NCBI GenBank assembly: GCA_019321725.1
Contig: CM033121.1
Coordinates: 5,766,001-5,830,000, forward strand
DNA length: 64,000 nt
Direction: 5' to 3'
Source: Paulownia fortunei
Taxonomy: Eukaryota; Streptophyta; Magnoliopsida; Lamiales; Paulowniaceae
Below, piece after piece: positions 20,516 to 31,955 of the stretch. The translations under genes were made by a program, and so were the position numbers. The notes beneath the pieces are model-generated. The model worked only from the letters and a program-made list of their open reading frames with translations, did no database searches and had not been told where the DNA came from. Position 1 is the stretch's first letter; every line of letters begins with the position of its first letter.

Positions 20516-23500
20516 TCAGATTTTGATACCATTTGTTATAAATCTTATAATAGAACTCACTAAAAAAAATTAATTGTTAAGAGAAGAATATTCAAGAATT
20601 ATAAATCCCCCTGTTGAAAATTTATAGTTTCATGGGATAAGTCCCATAACTTACAAATGGGATTGAAATAATCTTCTCCTTACTTTTGCATAAGAGGGAT
20701 ACGAGCAAAACGGTCTTCAATGAGGAACTTAAGGTGGCAAAAATCTGCACATTGTGTGTTTATTTTATATGAAAAATATAGTAGGGTGGGGGAGGGAGGA
20801 GGAAGTCATGAGAGATAAGTCCAAACAGAGTGAGGAAATAGCCATACGAATAAGAAGAAGAACGGCCTTATAAAGAACATTGAGAAACACAAGCCCAAAA
20901 TGTTTTCCCTGTGCATTACACTATCCACCCAATTCCACTTCTGATCTGAAAGTTTTTTTTCTTTTTCTTTTTTGTTATATTACACTAATGAGCCTCACAT
21001 TTTTATATATAATTCCCAATAAATTGCAAATATATCATGTATATAGGATCCAGCCCACTTATTCCTATTTCTTCCAACCATTTTCAACTCCCATATTTGA
21101 GTTTCAACTTTTCATTAACCCAAGTATTATTTTGAGCAAATAAATATATAATTTATATATTCTCGCGGAGAAAAACACGAATCCATTTTCATCTTCTTTG
21201 TTGAAGAAACGAGTCCCAAGACAACATAATTGTCTTTAAATTTTCTAACATGAGATTGAAGACTATGCACAAACCAAATGGGTGGGAAAAGACCAAGTAT
21301 TAGCCAAGATAATTTCGAAAATGGGACAAAAGTTGAGTGATAATGTTGAATTTAATGACTTTATCCACTTGGATTAAATAATGAAGTAAACACATACTTT
21401 AGGAAAAGAGTGAAATATCACATCTTTAATCTCATCCGAATGTGGGTTATTGATACAAATTCCACATTACTTATCTTTATTTACGGATCAAGTGCAATCC
21501 CAACCCACCAAGCAAACCAACTTAGGGGGTATTACATGACTATTTTAGGGTAATGTTGTAATTTTATTGCTGCCAAAACAATGGTGTCAGGGGTTGTCGG
21601 GTTGACCGTAAAGTTTAAGAGGGAAAGTGATGGTTTACGATGTATAGAACTTAAAGTACTAGATGTATAGAACTTAAAGTACTAGAGATAGGATAGTACA
21701 TGGGATAAATTGTAATTTATCCTTATTTTTAAGGAAACGATCAATTATATTTTTGTAAAGATATGGAAGACAATTACGTTCAATTACTAAATCTAAATCA
21801 AAACATCTAATAAGAAAGAATACTATTAAAATAAATACTTGCCTATACTTTGCATCAAAATATCAATCAATACTTACTTAGATATAAGTATTAATAACTA
21901 CTAATTAAATAGAACACGAGAAAAAAATAGTAAAACTTTATCCTAACATTTTATAATTATAAAGTTTTGAAAACTTAATTTTATCAAATTGAAGTCTAAA
22001 TTCTCATTTTCTACTCGTTTATTCCAAATACTTAAAATTAGATTTACAAATCCAGAGTCCTAATCCTGTCAAAGCTCCAGATCCTATCAAATCCGCTATT
22101 CGAATCGCACTGTTTAAATCTTATGAACAAGAATGCCTTCAAATCTTGAAAATCCACCCTTAAATTTACGTAATTGGTCTATAGTTTTAAGCAAAAAAAA
22201 TAAAAAGAAAAAAGCTACTTATAATTAAAAAAAAAAAAAAGCTTTTTTTTTATTTTTTTAAGAGAGAAATTACTAAGCTCAGCAATACAATGTTGTGATA
22301 TCAATATCCACTTAGACTAAAAGTGCCCTTTCAAATCATATATACTGTGATTTTTTTAGGAGAATAAAAGTGTGCTCGTGAACTAACCCAACTCAACCCT
22401 AGCCCTATAGAGCGAGTTTGGACTTAGAACTATAGGCCTAATATTGGCTCGGCTAGACTTGAACTTACCCCCCCCCCCCAAAAAAAAAAAAAAAAAAAAA
22501 ATATCTCACACATTTATGCATCCAAAATTAGCACAAATTTGCCTTAATCTTGGTCCATTTTATTCATCCATAATAGGAATAAATAAAACTTGTTAAGAGT
22601 GCATGACGAATATTACAAAATTATTATATGGTAAAGAAAATAGTTATTTCACTTCTTATTTTATTTTTTAACCATGAAATAAAGGTGCAAGATGTTGTAT
22701 GGTTGTGTGAACTTTATTTCTTAATATAAAAAGCCTAAACCCCTTAAATTTTATTGATAACTTTTAACTCCAATTATGCAAATATATCATATTATAATTC
22801 AAAGTAGATCAAATGCTCATAAAACTTAAGAATGGCTCTAGAATAACTTGAAAAGGTTATGCCACAGATTTGGTTCTCTTATTAAAAATGTATATTTAAA
22901 AGCAAGATAAGAAGGATTTGTCATTGTTCTACAGACAAACTTTCTTTCTACTTTGTTTCATATTCTTCCCAGGCATTGCTTTAATAGGGTTGGTTTTGAA
23001 CTCATACTATGGAATAATTTAAAGCTTCACATGTTTCTCGTTATCCAGAGGTGCAGAAAAGATGTACAAGTGGGAGAAGGAAAATACTTTGAAATATTTT
23101 ATTTCGAATTAGAGTGTAAACTCTATCTGGTTCTTTTTTTTTTTAATCTGAGATACTACTATTCATAAATATATGCAAATTAAAAGAGTAGATTGACTTA
23201 AGAAAGACAAGAATATTTTTATTTTTTTTTGGTGGGAAACTTGATGATGACTAAGTCATAATTTTTTTTTATTCCAAGTAATATTGAAAATCTTATGATT
23301 TTCTAAGTGTATGCAAATTCAGAAAATATTTCTGAATGCTTGCATGCATGCATGGTGTCTGAAGAGGTGAAGATCATAACAATGGAAGCAAATGTTTATG
23401 TTTTTAATGTGAAGAAAAGGATTTGGCAAACAGGGGAACTGAATTACAAACCTTCCTATAGACTTTGGATGACAATGGAAGCAAAGAACATAATTCAGTA

Positions 23501-23598
23501 CAACTTTATTCCAATCATAATTTTGTTTCTGTCTCTCTGTCTTGTTTGTTTTTTGCCTTGTCTTTTTCTGTGACGAGATAAAGCCATTCTGATTTATC
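20516..23598. other. intergenic, upstream of the SEO gene
   Basis: AT-rich. The start (20540-20640) repeats the TAACTGTTAAGAGAAG-type box of the tandem units. 21639-21684 is an exact 23-bp tandem duplication. 22461-22500 is a C-run followed by an A-run. No gene is supported; open frames at 20880, 22953 and 23307 show no family resemblance. Confidence 0.5.
21639..21684 (+). repeat. exact 23-bp tandem duplication
   Basis: GATGTATAGAACTTAAAGTA plus CTA occurs twice head to tail with no mismatch (21639-21661 and 21662-21684). It is a recent small duplication. Confidence 0.9.
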
Positions 23599-23605
23599 TA
23601 TATAA
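23599..23605 (+). promoter_or_regulatory. TATA box of the SEO gene
   Basis: TATATAA followed by GG, 95 bp before the chosen ATG at 23694. This is a suitable distance for a leader of about 60 nt. Confidence 0.55.
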
Positions 23606-23693
23606 GGCCTGGAGAAGAACACCAACTGCACACAACCAATTGCTCCTCAATTCAATCTATCTGTTTGAAATTAACCTCTTCCTGCATCCTGCA

Positions 23694-26600
23694 ATGACAA
23701 TCCAGGACAAGGTCCCTGCAACTGATCACAGATTAAGGCAGAGCCATGAACAGGATCATAGCAATGTAAGGCCTTTCACGCTGGATGCACCGGTACCTGG
23801 GGCTGGAAGGGGCCATTTGCTGAAGGGGGGTCGTGATCGCAGCTTCTTTTCCTCAGACGACAGTGCACTCACCAAACAAATTCTGGCCATTCATGCTCCA
23901 GAAATCGAAGAGCTCAACGTGAAGCCTGTTCTTTCCATCATTGAGGATATTCTGCGTCTTGGAAAGCCTTTGACTGCTGACACTTCTCTTGTATGGTTCC
24001 AGGAATTTCGTATACTTTTTAGTCTAAGCATACAGTTTGCATTCGACTGACAATTTTTATATGTTGGTCCAAATCCAAATGCAGGGAGCTCAAAGTCGAG
24101 AACATTTGGGATCATTGGATGACAAGAAGGTCCTCCACAGTTTCCACCAGGATGACAAGGTCCTCCACAGTCCTGACCATGACTCAGAGATAGTTAAATT
24201 GCTGGCATTTCCCATCAACAGGATTTCCTCTGAGGTACCTTTACAAAGTCTTATAATTGAACCTTTTTTTGATAAATTATATAGTTCATTCTGTTTGTCC
24301 CCTTTCATAATTCTACGTTGACGCAGCTAACAAAAAAAGCACAACTCAGAACACACACACACACACACACACATATATTTCATATCTGCATTTTTTCTGC
24401 TTATATCCTGCTTTATACTGATAATGCATCAGCAAACATTTCATGAATGTATATGTGGAACAAGAGTCCCTTAAACATGATTTTGTTGTGAATGTACAAC
24501 TTAAGATCATGAGTTCTCAATGGAACAGATAATTTGCAAATGTGTTGCTGGAGCAGAAGCACATTCAGTAACCATGGACCTACTCAAATCACTGTCAAAC
24601 TACCCATGGGATGCCAAGGTGGTGATTACCTTTGCTGCTTTTGCAATCAACTATGGTGAGTTTTGGCTAGTCGAGCACCTTCACACCAAAAATCCACTTG
24701 CAAAGAACATTGCAATTCTCAAGGATCTGCCCGAAATAATGGAGCATGCCGGGGAACTAAAAAAGAAGTTTGAGGCAGTTCTTGACCTCTTAAATAGTGT
24801 ACTGAATGTAACTCACTGCCTTATTGAGTTCAAGGAGCTTCCCTCCGCATATATTAGCCCCGAATCACCAGAAATGGTAGCTGCCACAGCTCATATTCCA
24901 ACAGCTGTTTATTGGATCATAAGGAGTCTTCTGGCCTGTGCATCCATACTCCTGAACCTTATTGGAAGCGGTCACGAGTATTTATCATGCCCTTACTCTT
25001 ATTAAGAATATCCCTTGCTAGTTACTATTGAAACTTGCAACAATTCATATTTTTCTTCATGAGAAGTTATGCCTATGAAGATAATTAAATGCACAAATTT
25101 ATCTCAAGCCATTGACATGTTAATACTATATATTTTTATGTTGCTGATCAGGTACATCAGCTCAACTGCTGAGTCCTGGGAGATACTAAGTTTGGCTCAT
25201 AAGCTCTCAGTCATATTGGAACACCTGCAAAGGCAATTGGCAATTTGTAAGGACTTAATTGGTGAGTCATAGTCCGATTTAGTCAGTCTATAATCATGGA
25301 TAAATCAGAAAGATAAAAAAGGGGATCAGAAAATGGCACAAGAATGTTACACCAAAAAGATAAAAAGATTGAAAACACACTGCACAAGAATAGCAGCACG
25401 ATTCCCATTGTGTTGCTCACTCGACTTATCACTAAAAAGGTTGTATTTTTGCGCAGAGAGGAAGAAGGCAGAAGATGCATACATTGCGTTCAAGAGGCTT
25501 ATTGAATCATCTCATATTGACAACATGAAAGTAATCAGGGCAATGATTCGTGCCAGAGAAGATCAAAAGCCACTTTATCATGGTTCCAAAAGGACACATG
25601 TTGGTTCTTTGCTTTTTTCCTTAATAGATTCTCCTGATCCCTTCAAACTAAACCTACATAGGACTAAATTTCTTGATCTTGGCATAATGACAGGAACGCC
25701 TTGAGGTGCTGAGGATGAAATATGTATTACTGCTGATTTCAGACCTTGATGTTCCTCACGAAGAGGTAAACGTTCTCCATATGATTTACAACCAACATTC
25801 GTTGAGGCATGAGTACGAGGTTCTTTGGCTCCCCATTGTCGATCCAGCAACCTCAATGACAGAACTACAGAACACAGCATTCTATGACCTGCGAAACAAC
25901 AGTATGCCGTGGTATTCAGTGGATCATCCTTCAGTGGTTGAGCCAGTAGCCATCAGGTACATCCGAGAGGTCTGGAAATTCGTGCACATGCCTATGCTCG
26001 TTGTTTTGGATCCCCAAGGGAGGCCGTCCAATCTTGATGCTTTACCCATGATGTGGATTTGGGGTAGTGATGCTTTCCCCTTCACTAAAACGAGGGAAGG
26101 GGCTCTCTGGGCAGAAAAAACCTGGAACATTGAATTATTGGCAGATGCCATTGATCCACGTATTCCAGAATGGGTAAGCACTAATTATCCTTTCTCCACT
26201 CTCTTTATACTCAGACATAGCCACTGCAAGCATGTCAATAAGCGCAATGCTTCCAATACAACATCAGAACTCTCCACTCATAAATAAAATCTCAAAACAT
26301 ACAACAGAAACAGAGCTAATCCTGCATAAACATCTCAGAAACCATGGAAAATGAACCAATACCATACAAATCATGATTACTGAATTTTCTTTTTCTGGTT
26401 TCACAGACAAAGGACAACAAGGTGATATGCCTGTACGGAGGGGAGGACATCGACTGGATCCGTAAGTTCACCCTGTCAGCCCGGGCAGTAGCCAGCGCGC
26501 TAAATGTCCCCCTGGAAATGCTCTACGTGGGCAAACGCAACCCCAAGGACAAAGTCAGGCGGTGCCACGAAGTAATCGACAGAGAGCAACTGAGCCACAT

Positions 26601-27036
26601 CTTTTCCCTCAAAGACTACTACGACTATGTCTGGTACTTCTGGGTGAGGCTCTGGAGCATGTGGAACTCCAAGAAGCACATCGGCATGACCTTGGAAAGC
26701 GACACCATAATGCAGGAGATCATGGATGTGCTAACCTTGGACAGCAGCGAGCAAGGGTGGGCAGTTTTCAGCCGGGGCAACCATGAGATGACCAAGGGAA
26801 AGGGAGACATCGTGCTGCATGTTTTGGAGAACTACAACACTTGGGGGTTCAATGTGGATCATCTCAACAAGTTTGTGCCAGTACTGGACGAGGAGATACG
26901 CCGCAGCCACCCCGAGCACCATTGCAACAGCCTGATTCTGCCGGGCTACACTGGTTACATCCCTGAACGCGTGGTTTGCTCTGAATGCGGCAAGACAATG
27001 GAGAAGTATGTTATGTATCGCTGCTGCACAGACTGA
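23694..27036 (+). CDS. sieve element occlusion (SEO/SEOR) protein
   Basis: Seven exons: 23694-23990, 24085-24234, 24529-24977, 25152-25261, 25457-25599, 25694-26173, 26407-27036, giving 752 residues. Seven exons and this length are normal for the family. SEO proteins form the P-protein filaments of phloem sieve elements and are thought to seal them after injury. The N-terminal domain (about 60-385) includes QILAIHAPEIEELNVKPVL, NYPWDAKVVITFAAFAINYG and LNLIGSGHEYISSTAESWE. The central thioredoxin-like part includes KYVLLLISDLDVPHEEV and MPMLVVLDPQGR. The C-terminal domain carries ICLYGGEDIDWIRKFT, VVCSECGKTMEKYVMYRCCTD and the usual cysteine-rich end. An upstream in-frame ATG at 23640 lacks family support, so 23694 is preferred. 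Odd: exon 2 encodes a repeated DDK(K)VLHS. Confidence 0.93.
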
Positions 27037-27746
27037 AAGAAACCTGCAACGTGCATTTTACTCTGGAGGAGTCGTAATTATATAATATTGTGGCCATTCA
27101 TGAAATCCAACCAGTTCCTCAAGTTCCCCAGGGCGATTGATCTGCAGTAGTGCAAGCATTCTGCTACTTTTTAATTTGCTAGAAGAAATAAATTTCCATC
27201 TGTTTGTGTTTTTGCTGTTGGGTTTTTCCTTCTCTTGCTTAGTAGAATACAATTCCAGTGTTCTCATTGGTTTATTACTATTAATATCAATCAATAAAAA
27301 CTGCTCCTGTTGCTGTAATGTTTCTTTTTTTTTTTTTAAATATTTAATTATGAATCCGACTGACATGTACCCGTAAAATAAAACACATTATCAAACACAA
27401 AAACCTTTGTCTGAACGGTATGTTTCAGCCACGGCAACTCAGCCATTGGTTTATGCAGCAGAGTGACATGCATGTATAGAGAAAAAGAGAGAAATACCAG
27501 ACACCATGGTATCCTCTCATTCAGTTTTAAGCTTTACCAAAGTTTGCACTGTGTTTTTAAAACAGTTATCCCTATCTTTTTAAAAAAGTCAATAACTCTC
27601 TTTTTCTTATTATTGTTTTTGAAAAAAAAAAATTACACTCAACTCAGTTTTTTAAAATTACCGACTTACCTTTATGTATAAGATAGATTTTTTTATTTTA
27701 TTTTCTTTTTAATAAGTATTAGGATCATATCACTAAATACAATATT

Positions 27747-27784
<38 letters not shown>

Positions 27785-28876
27785 TGTATATATATTATCT
27801 CAAAAGATGTGCAATAAAATATATTCTTTTCTTAACATACTTATTATTTCATTCAAAATAATTTGAATATTTGAATGGTCAATAAATACATGTCAAGAAA
27901 AATGTCAATATTTATTATACTACATATAAAAATTGAATAGAAAATACTAATATATTTTACTTTTATTTTAAATATAAGTAATAATATCTATAATTAAAGA
28001 ATATTTAGTTTATTTTAAGGTAACTTACATGTTACTAGGAATTATATACATAAATGATTATGAACAATGATAAATAAAGAAAAATCCTTAGAATCTGTAT
28101 AACGGTAAGATAAATGATTATTTTCTAAATTAATAAGTAATAAAAGTTGAGTTGATTGTTATTTACTTTTTTTTTTTTTCATTAACAAGGAGATTATTTG
28201 TCTTTTTTCTAAAACACGAAAAGCGTACGTCCCTTTTCAGCCTAGCAGTCAAGATTGAGGCACTAGATGTGTGGATATTTATTTATTGTGAATTTGTTAT
28301 TTTACTATTTATTGTAATTAATTGCTTAATGAATGTATTTAATTAATTATTGATTAACAAAAGTTAAAATACAATTTACTTATTTCTAATATACAAAAAA
28401 AAAGAAAAAGATAGGGAACTTTACAGGATGAATACGTTTACTCAAAAGGTTTAAATATCATTTACCCATTTTTATTATATCAAAAAATAAAAATAAAAAT
28501 AAAAATCTTATCGGTGAATACTGTCACTCAAAACTCAAAGGTTAAAATGCGATTTATATATTTTTATTTTACCAAGAAAAAAAGAGAAAAGTTTACCGAA
28601 TGAACAGAGTTATTCGAAACTCAAAAATTAAAATGCGATTTAATCATTTATATTCAACCAAAAAAAGATAGAACTTTAGAACAGTTACTCAACCCCAAAA
28701 CAATTATTGCCTAAATATTCACCAACAAAATAACTATTTAAGTCAATAATGAGATCAACAACCCATGTGTGATCCAAAATCAAAATACTAAACCAAAATT
28801 CCGTTACTTGTGAATAATTTTCCTCCATAGGAAAAATAGATCAAAATTAATAATTGAAATAACAAGATATTAACGA
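27037..28876. other. SEO 3' region and AT-rich intergenic DNA
   Basis: The SEO 3'-UTR probably extends to about 27.3 kb; AATAAA occurs near 27292. The rest is AT-rich, with an (AT)n microsatellite at about 27743-27778. Several diverged phrases such as CAAAAATTAAAATGCGATTTA recur at about 28440-28650. No gene is supported. Confidence 0.5.
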
Positions 28877-28948
28877 GCCCCTATAGCTCAGTGGTAGAGC
28901 GTCAGTCTTGTAAACTGAAGGTCTGTAGTTCGATCCTGCATGGGGGCA
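28877..28948 (+). tRNA. tRNA-Thr (anticodon UGU)
   Basis: 72-nt cloverleaf. The acceptor stem GCCCCTA pairs with TGGGGGC (one G-T pair) and the discriminator is A. The D-arm is GCTC-AGTGGTA-GAGC. The anticodon stem TCAGT/ACTGA encloses the loop CTTGTAA, with anticodon TGT. The T-arm is TGTAG-TTCGATC-CTGCA. The internal A box (TAGCTCAGTGGTAGAG) and B box (GTTCGATCC) are intact and a T-rich Pol III terminator follows at about 28961. CCA is not encoded, as in eukaryotes. It looks functional and nuclear type rather than plastid type. Confidence 0.93.
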
Positions 28949-28960
28949 ATATTATTGTAT

Positions 28961-28974
28961 TTTATTTTTTTTCA
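28961..28974 (+). terminator. Pol III terminator of tRNA-Thr
   Basis: TTTTATTTTTTTT begins about 12 bp after the tRNA 3' end. A run of four or more T is the Pol III termination signal. Confidence 0.6.
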
Positions 28975-29106
28975 CTCCTTTGTTTTTCTGGTCACTCTTT
29001 TTTTTTTTCCCTCTCTTGTTTTTAGGGTCTGAAATTCTTTTTAGCAATTCTGACCAAATAAGGATTTTCATTTCTAAGAATCCTAAACCCTCATTTTTCT
29101 TTCAAC

Positions 29107-29541
29107 ATGGCTACAACAATGCATAAGATTCTTCAGAAACCCCTGCAACAAGGCATATTTCCATATCTCAAACTTCAGAATCCGCTCAATCTTTTACCTT
29201 CTCTTCTTCACCATCAACCAAATCTTGATGCTTTACCAGAATATCACAATGTTTACAATTTCAAGACTGGAGAAGAGTCCAATAGAATTTCAACTTCTTT
29301 ACTTCAAGAAAAGCCTACCATGGATAATGGATTCCATGTTTTCCCCAGTTTTTCGCTTGGGTTTTTCTTGGATCCCAAATTATCATCTGGGCTCCATCAG
29401 ATGGAAGCAGTAAAAGCAGAAAAATCGGATGTTGATGAGTCCCAGATTATGTGGGCTGATAGTGTAAAGAAGAAGAGGAAGAAAAAGATGAATAAGCATA
29501 AGTTGAGGAAGCTGCGCAAACGTATTCGTGGCCACGCTTGA
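29107..29541 (+). CDS. mitochondrial small ribosomal subunit protein mS38 (AURKAIP1/COX24 domain)
   Basis: Single-exon frame of 144 residues. The basic C-terminus (WADSVKKKRKKKMNKHKLRK and on to the end, about 116-144) is the hallmark AURKAIP1/COX24 domain of mitoribosomal protein mS38 (yeast Cox24), which sits on the small subunit rRNA. The N-terminal part is poorly conserved in the family and here is rich in basic and hydroxylated residues with few acidic ones, consistent with a mitochondrial targeting peptide. Length is typical of plant homologues. The ATG lies only 158 bp after a tRNA-Thr gene, so its promoter must overlap or abut the Pol III unit. A CTAAACCCTC element, close to a telo-box, lies about 20 bp before the ATG. 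Confidence 0.85.
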   Translation: MATTMHKILQKPLQQGIFPYLKLQNPLNLLPSLLHHQPNLDALPEYHNVYNFKTGEESNRISTSLLQEKPTMDNGFHVFPSFSLGFFLDPKLSSGLHQMEAVKAEKSDVDESQIMWADSVKKKRKKKMNKHKLRKLRKRIRGHA

Positions 29542-31950
29542 GTTGAAAGGTTTTTCCTTTAAAACTTTTCGGAATTTAACATTGTTGCTGTTACTTTATG
29601 TACTTTGATATTTTTGAATGGAGTGTATTATCACATTGTCGTGTTTGCTTATGTTCAAAAGGGATTTGTCAGACTTTGGTATATTGGCTGGTGTAGAAAA
29701 AAGGGAATGCATCAATTGCATGTGGCTGCAGTTTTTGACATGAAGTTGGGGCCTTGTAACTGGAATTAGAAATGATTTAGTCTAAACATAGATTGACATT
29801 TCATGGATTTGAGTTTTTGACTTCCCAGTGCCAAACATGGCCTGGGGATTTCAAAGTTTCATGAGGTATGCTAATGGTTCTTGAAAATAATGTGTATGAT
29901 CGAGTTTGGATTAGAATACAATGTTCCTTTGCATAATGGAATTATTTGTTAAGAAAGTGTAATGGCTTGTTGATTAAGAAAAGAATAATAGAAGGGAAGA
30001 CCTTGTAGCTGCTTCATTGTGATGTGCAATTGGTCATTTGAAATGATTTTTTGTGCTTCATCTTGGTTTTAGGAATGTAGAATAACCAAATTAAGCTGCT
30101 TGATTGATTTGCAGTAAAGTTATGAACTCTAAGTTCGTCAACTTGGTAATGCAGTTCTCTTGTTTTTTGCTGTAATCTTTTGGGTCCTGAGAAGAGTTCT
30201 TTGCATTCTTTCAGCTTGGAGTTAGATAGGGATAGCCTGTTGTGTTTTCTGTGGGAAATAGGATTTGAGGAATGACTACTGTAACTTATGAAGACTTAAA
30301 TCTGTTACCAACAATTTTAACCGTTCAGCCAACCAATTATAGAAGAGGCACCCTGAGCATGTCACATAATTTTCACCTAGTTTTTTGAAGTCACCTACTG
30401 GAAACCTATTATATAGCCAATCTATCAACTATGTCTGCAGTCTTTGGATTCTTCTTATGAGTTAATTTTTCTCAAGGATTGTGTCAATATCTTTGTTTTT
30501 TTTAATGTTAAGAAACAGCAAAGGAGCACAGTTTTCATTGCAAACAACTAAAGAAAATTAAGAGCTGATAAGAAATAAAATACTCCATGTACAAGTAGTC
30601 AATGGAGGCAAGTTGTTGATTCACGGAAATGACAATTAGATTGATCGGCTATAGTGTATTGTCAACTGTCATGTTTAAGGAGTTGGAAAACTCAGCTTGT
30701 CTTACGTGGGTAAACATGCAGCAACAGCTTGAAAATGTTGTTCAAGATGGAATTAAGAGGGTGGGAAGGAGATGAAGTCTCGTTAACACATCTGTTATAT
30801 TCAATTTATCACTTTGTTGGATGAAATACTTTTAGAAGGTTAAGGTTCGAAACTCTCGAAGAGGTTGATGAGAAATGTTAAAGAGGCTAGGCGGATTCTA
30901 GGATTGTAGTAGTAGATTATTTTTTCTGATACAGCGGAGGAGCAGAGAAGCCTGACATTTATATTATTTCCATGTTTCAACTAGGATTCACTACTTATTG
31001 AGCTAACACTTAATCTCATGTGATATGTACTTAAAATGATTTGGTGGCAACTTTAATATGACTCTCTAAGTGATATAACCAATTTGGATTATGTTTTGTT
31101 ATAACATAAAGATCCATGTTAACCTTGGAACAATGCTTTTCCTTGTCAAAAGCAAACTTCCTCCAACCATATATTGTCATTTCTCCAAATTCAATGTGCT
31201 TATATTCCCAGTTCTTTTGGACTCCTCTCTTGTAACATTCCTCCATTTCTATCTTTTGACATAGTATTGAACTTAGCAATTTGTAATTTATGCAAACAAT
31301 GTTTACCCAATGGTTTAGGTTCAACTGGTTGTCATTCCAATGGTCAATCATTTGATGAAGTGAAGATATCTGTGGTTGCATTTGGTGATGCCTTTATGTT
31401 GGCCTTAAATTTGGTGCTGACCTTCACGACTTTTGCTCTTACTTAGTCAAGCTTTTATGTTGTCTTCCATCTATTTCATCTACAGCCCAACCTTATACTT
31501 CTATTCATATGTGTTCATTTATTTTGGCCCTTTTGCCTAGAAATCATGCTGAGCCCATGGGCTGATTTTCATGATATATTGACAAACATCAGTGAGATTA
31601 CAGCCCAAAATATAGGCAATTTAGATTAAATTACAAGGGAAGGAGTAGATTAGAAGATTGTGTGGCCTAAGATAAAAAATCATTGTTAACAATCAAGTTC
31701 TATTCAAGTGTTTATGTGCAGACCCTAGACACGAACTGGTGGAGCGGATCTTCTCACACTTTTTTAGTGTCAAACTGTGTCCCCACTATTGTATGAACAT
31801 TACTGAAAAGTGGCCTAGATTGAATTTTGGGTGGCCTCAAGGTGCAGTTCTTATACATGCATTAGTATGTCATAAGCATACCAAAAAACAGTTGATATAG
31901 AAGATGCAAACTACTAATTGTTTGGCTTATTTGAAATAACGATGTATGAA
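29542..31950. other. intergenic between mS38 and the second LTR
   Basis: Begins with the mS38 3' region. Overlapping open frames at 31031-31381 (-) and 31174-31446 (+) show no motif or family resemblance that I recognise. No repeat structure stands out. Confidence 0.45.
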
Positions 31951-31955
31951 GTTCT
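31951..31955. repeat. target-site duplication GTTCT, left copy
   Basis: GTTCT lies directly before the TGTTGGGTTCGC terminus and recurs exactly at 34200-34204, directly after the CTCTAACA terminus. Confidence 0.92.

Noticed and set aside
20516..20550. Minus-strand TGGTATCAAAATC, considered as a retrotransposon primer-binding site with LTR-like TGTTATAA next to it
   Set aside because: Match to the tRNA-Met PBS stops after seven or eight bases and no pair of bounded LTRs could be delimited; the repeats here have several unrelated periods.
23640..23693. Upstream in-frame ATG of the SEO gene
   Set aside because: It would add 18 hydrophobic residues absent from the family and begins only about 35 bp after the TATA box; 23694 fits better.
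31031..31446. Overlapping open frames on both strands, 116 and 90 codons
   Set aside because: No motif, no family resemblance and no flanking gene structure; probably chance.
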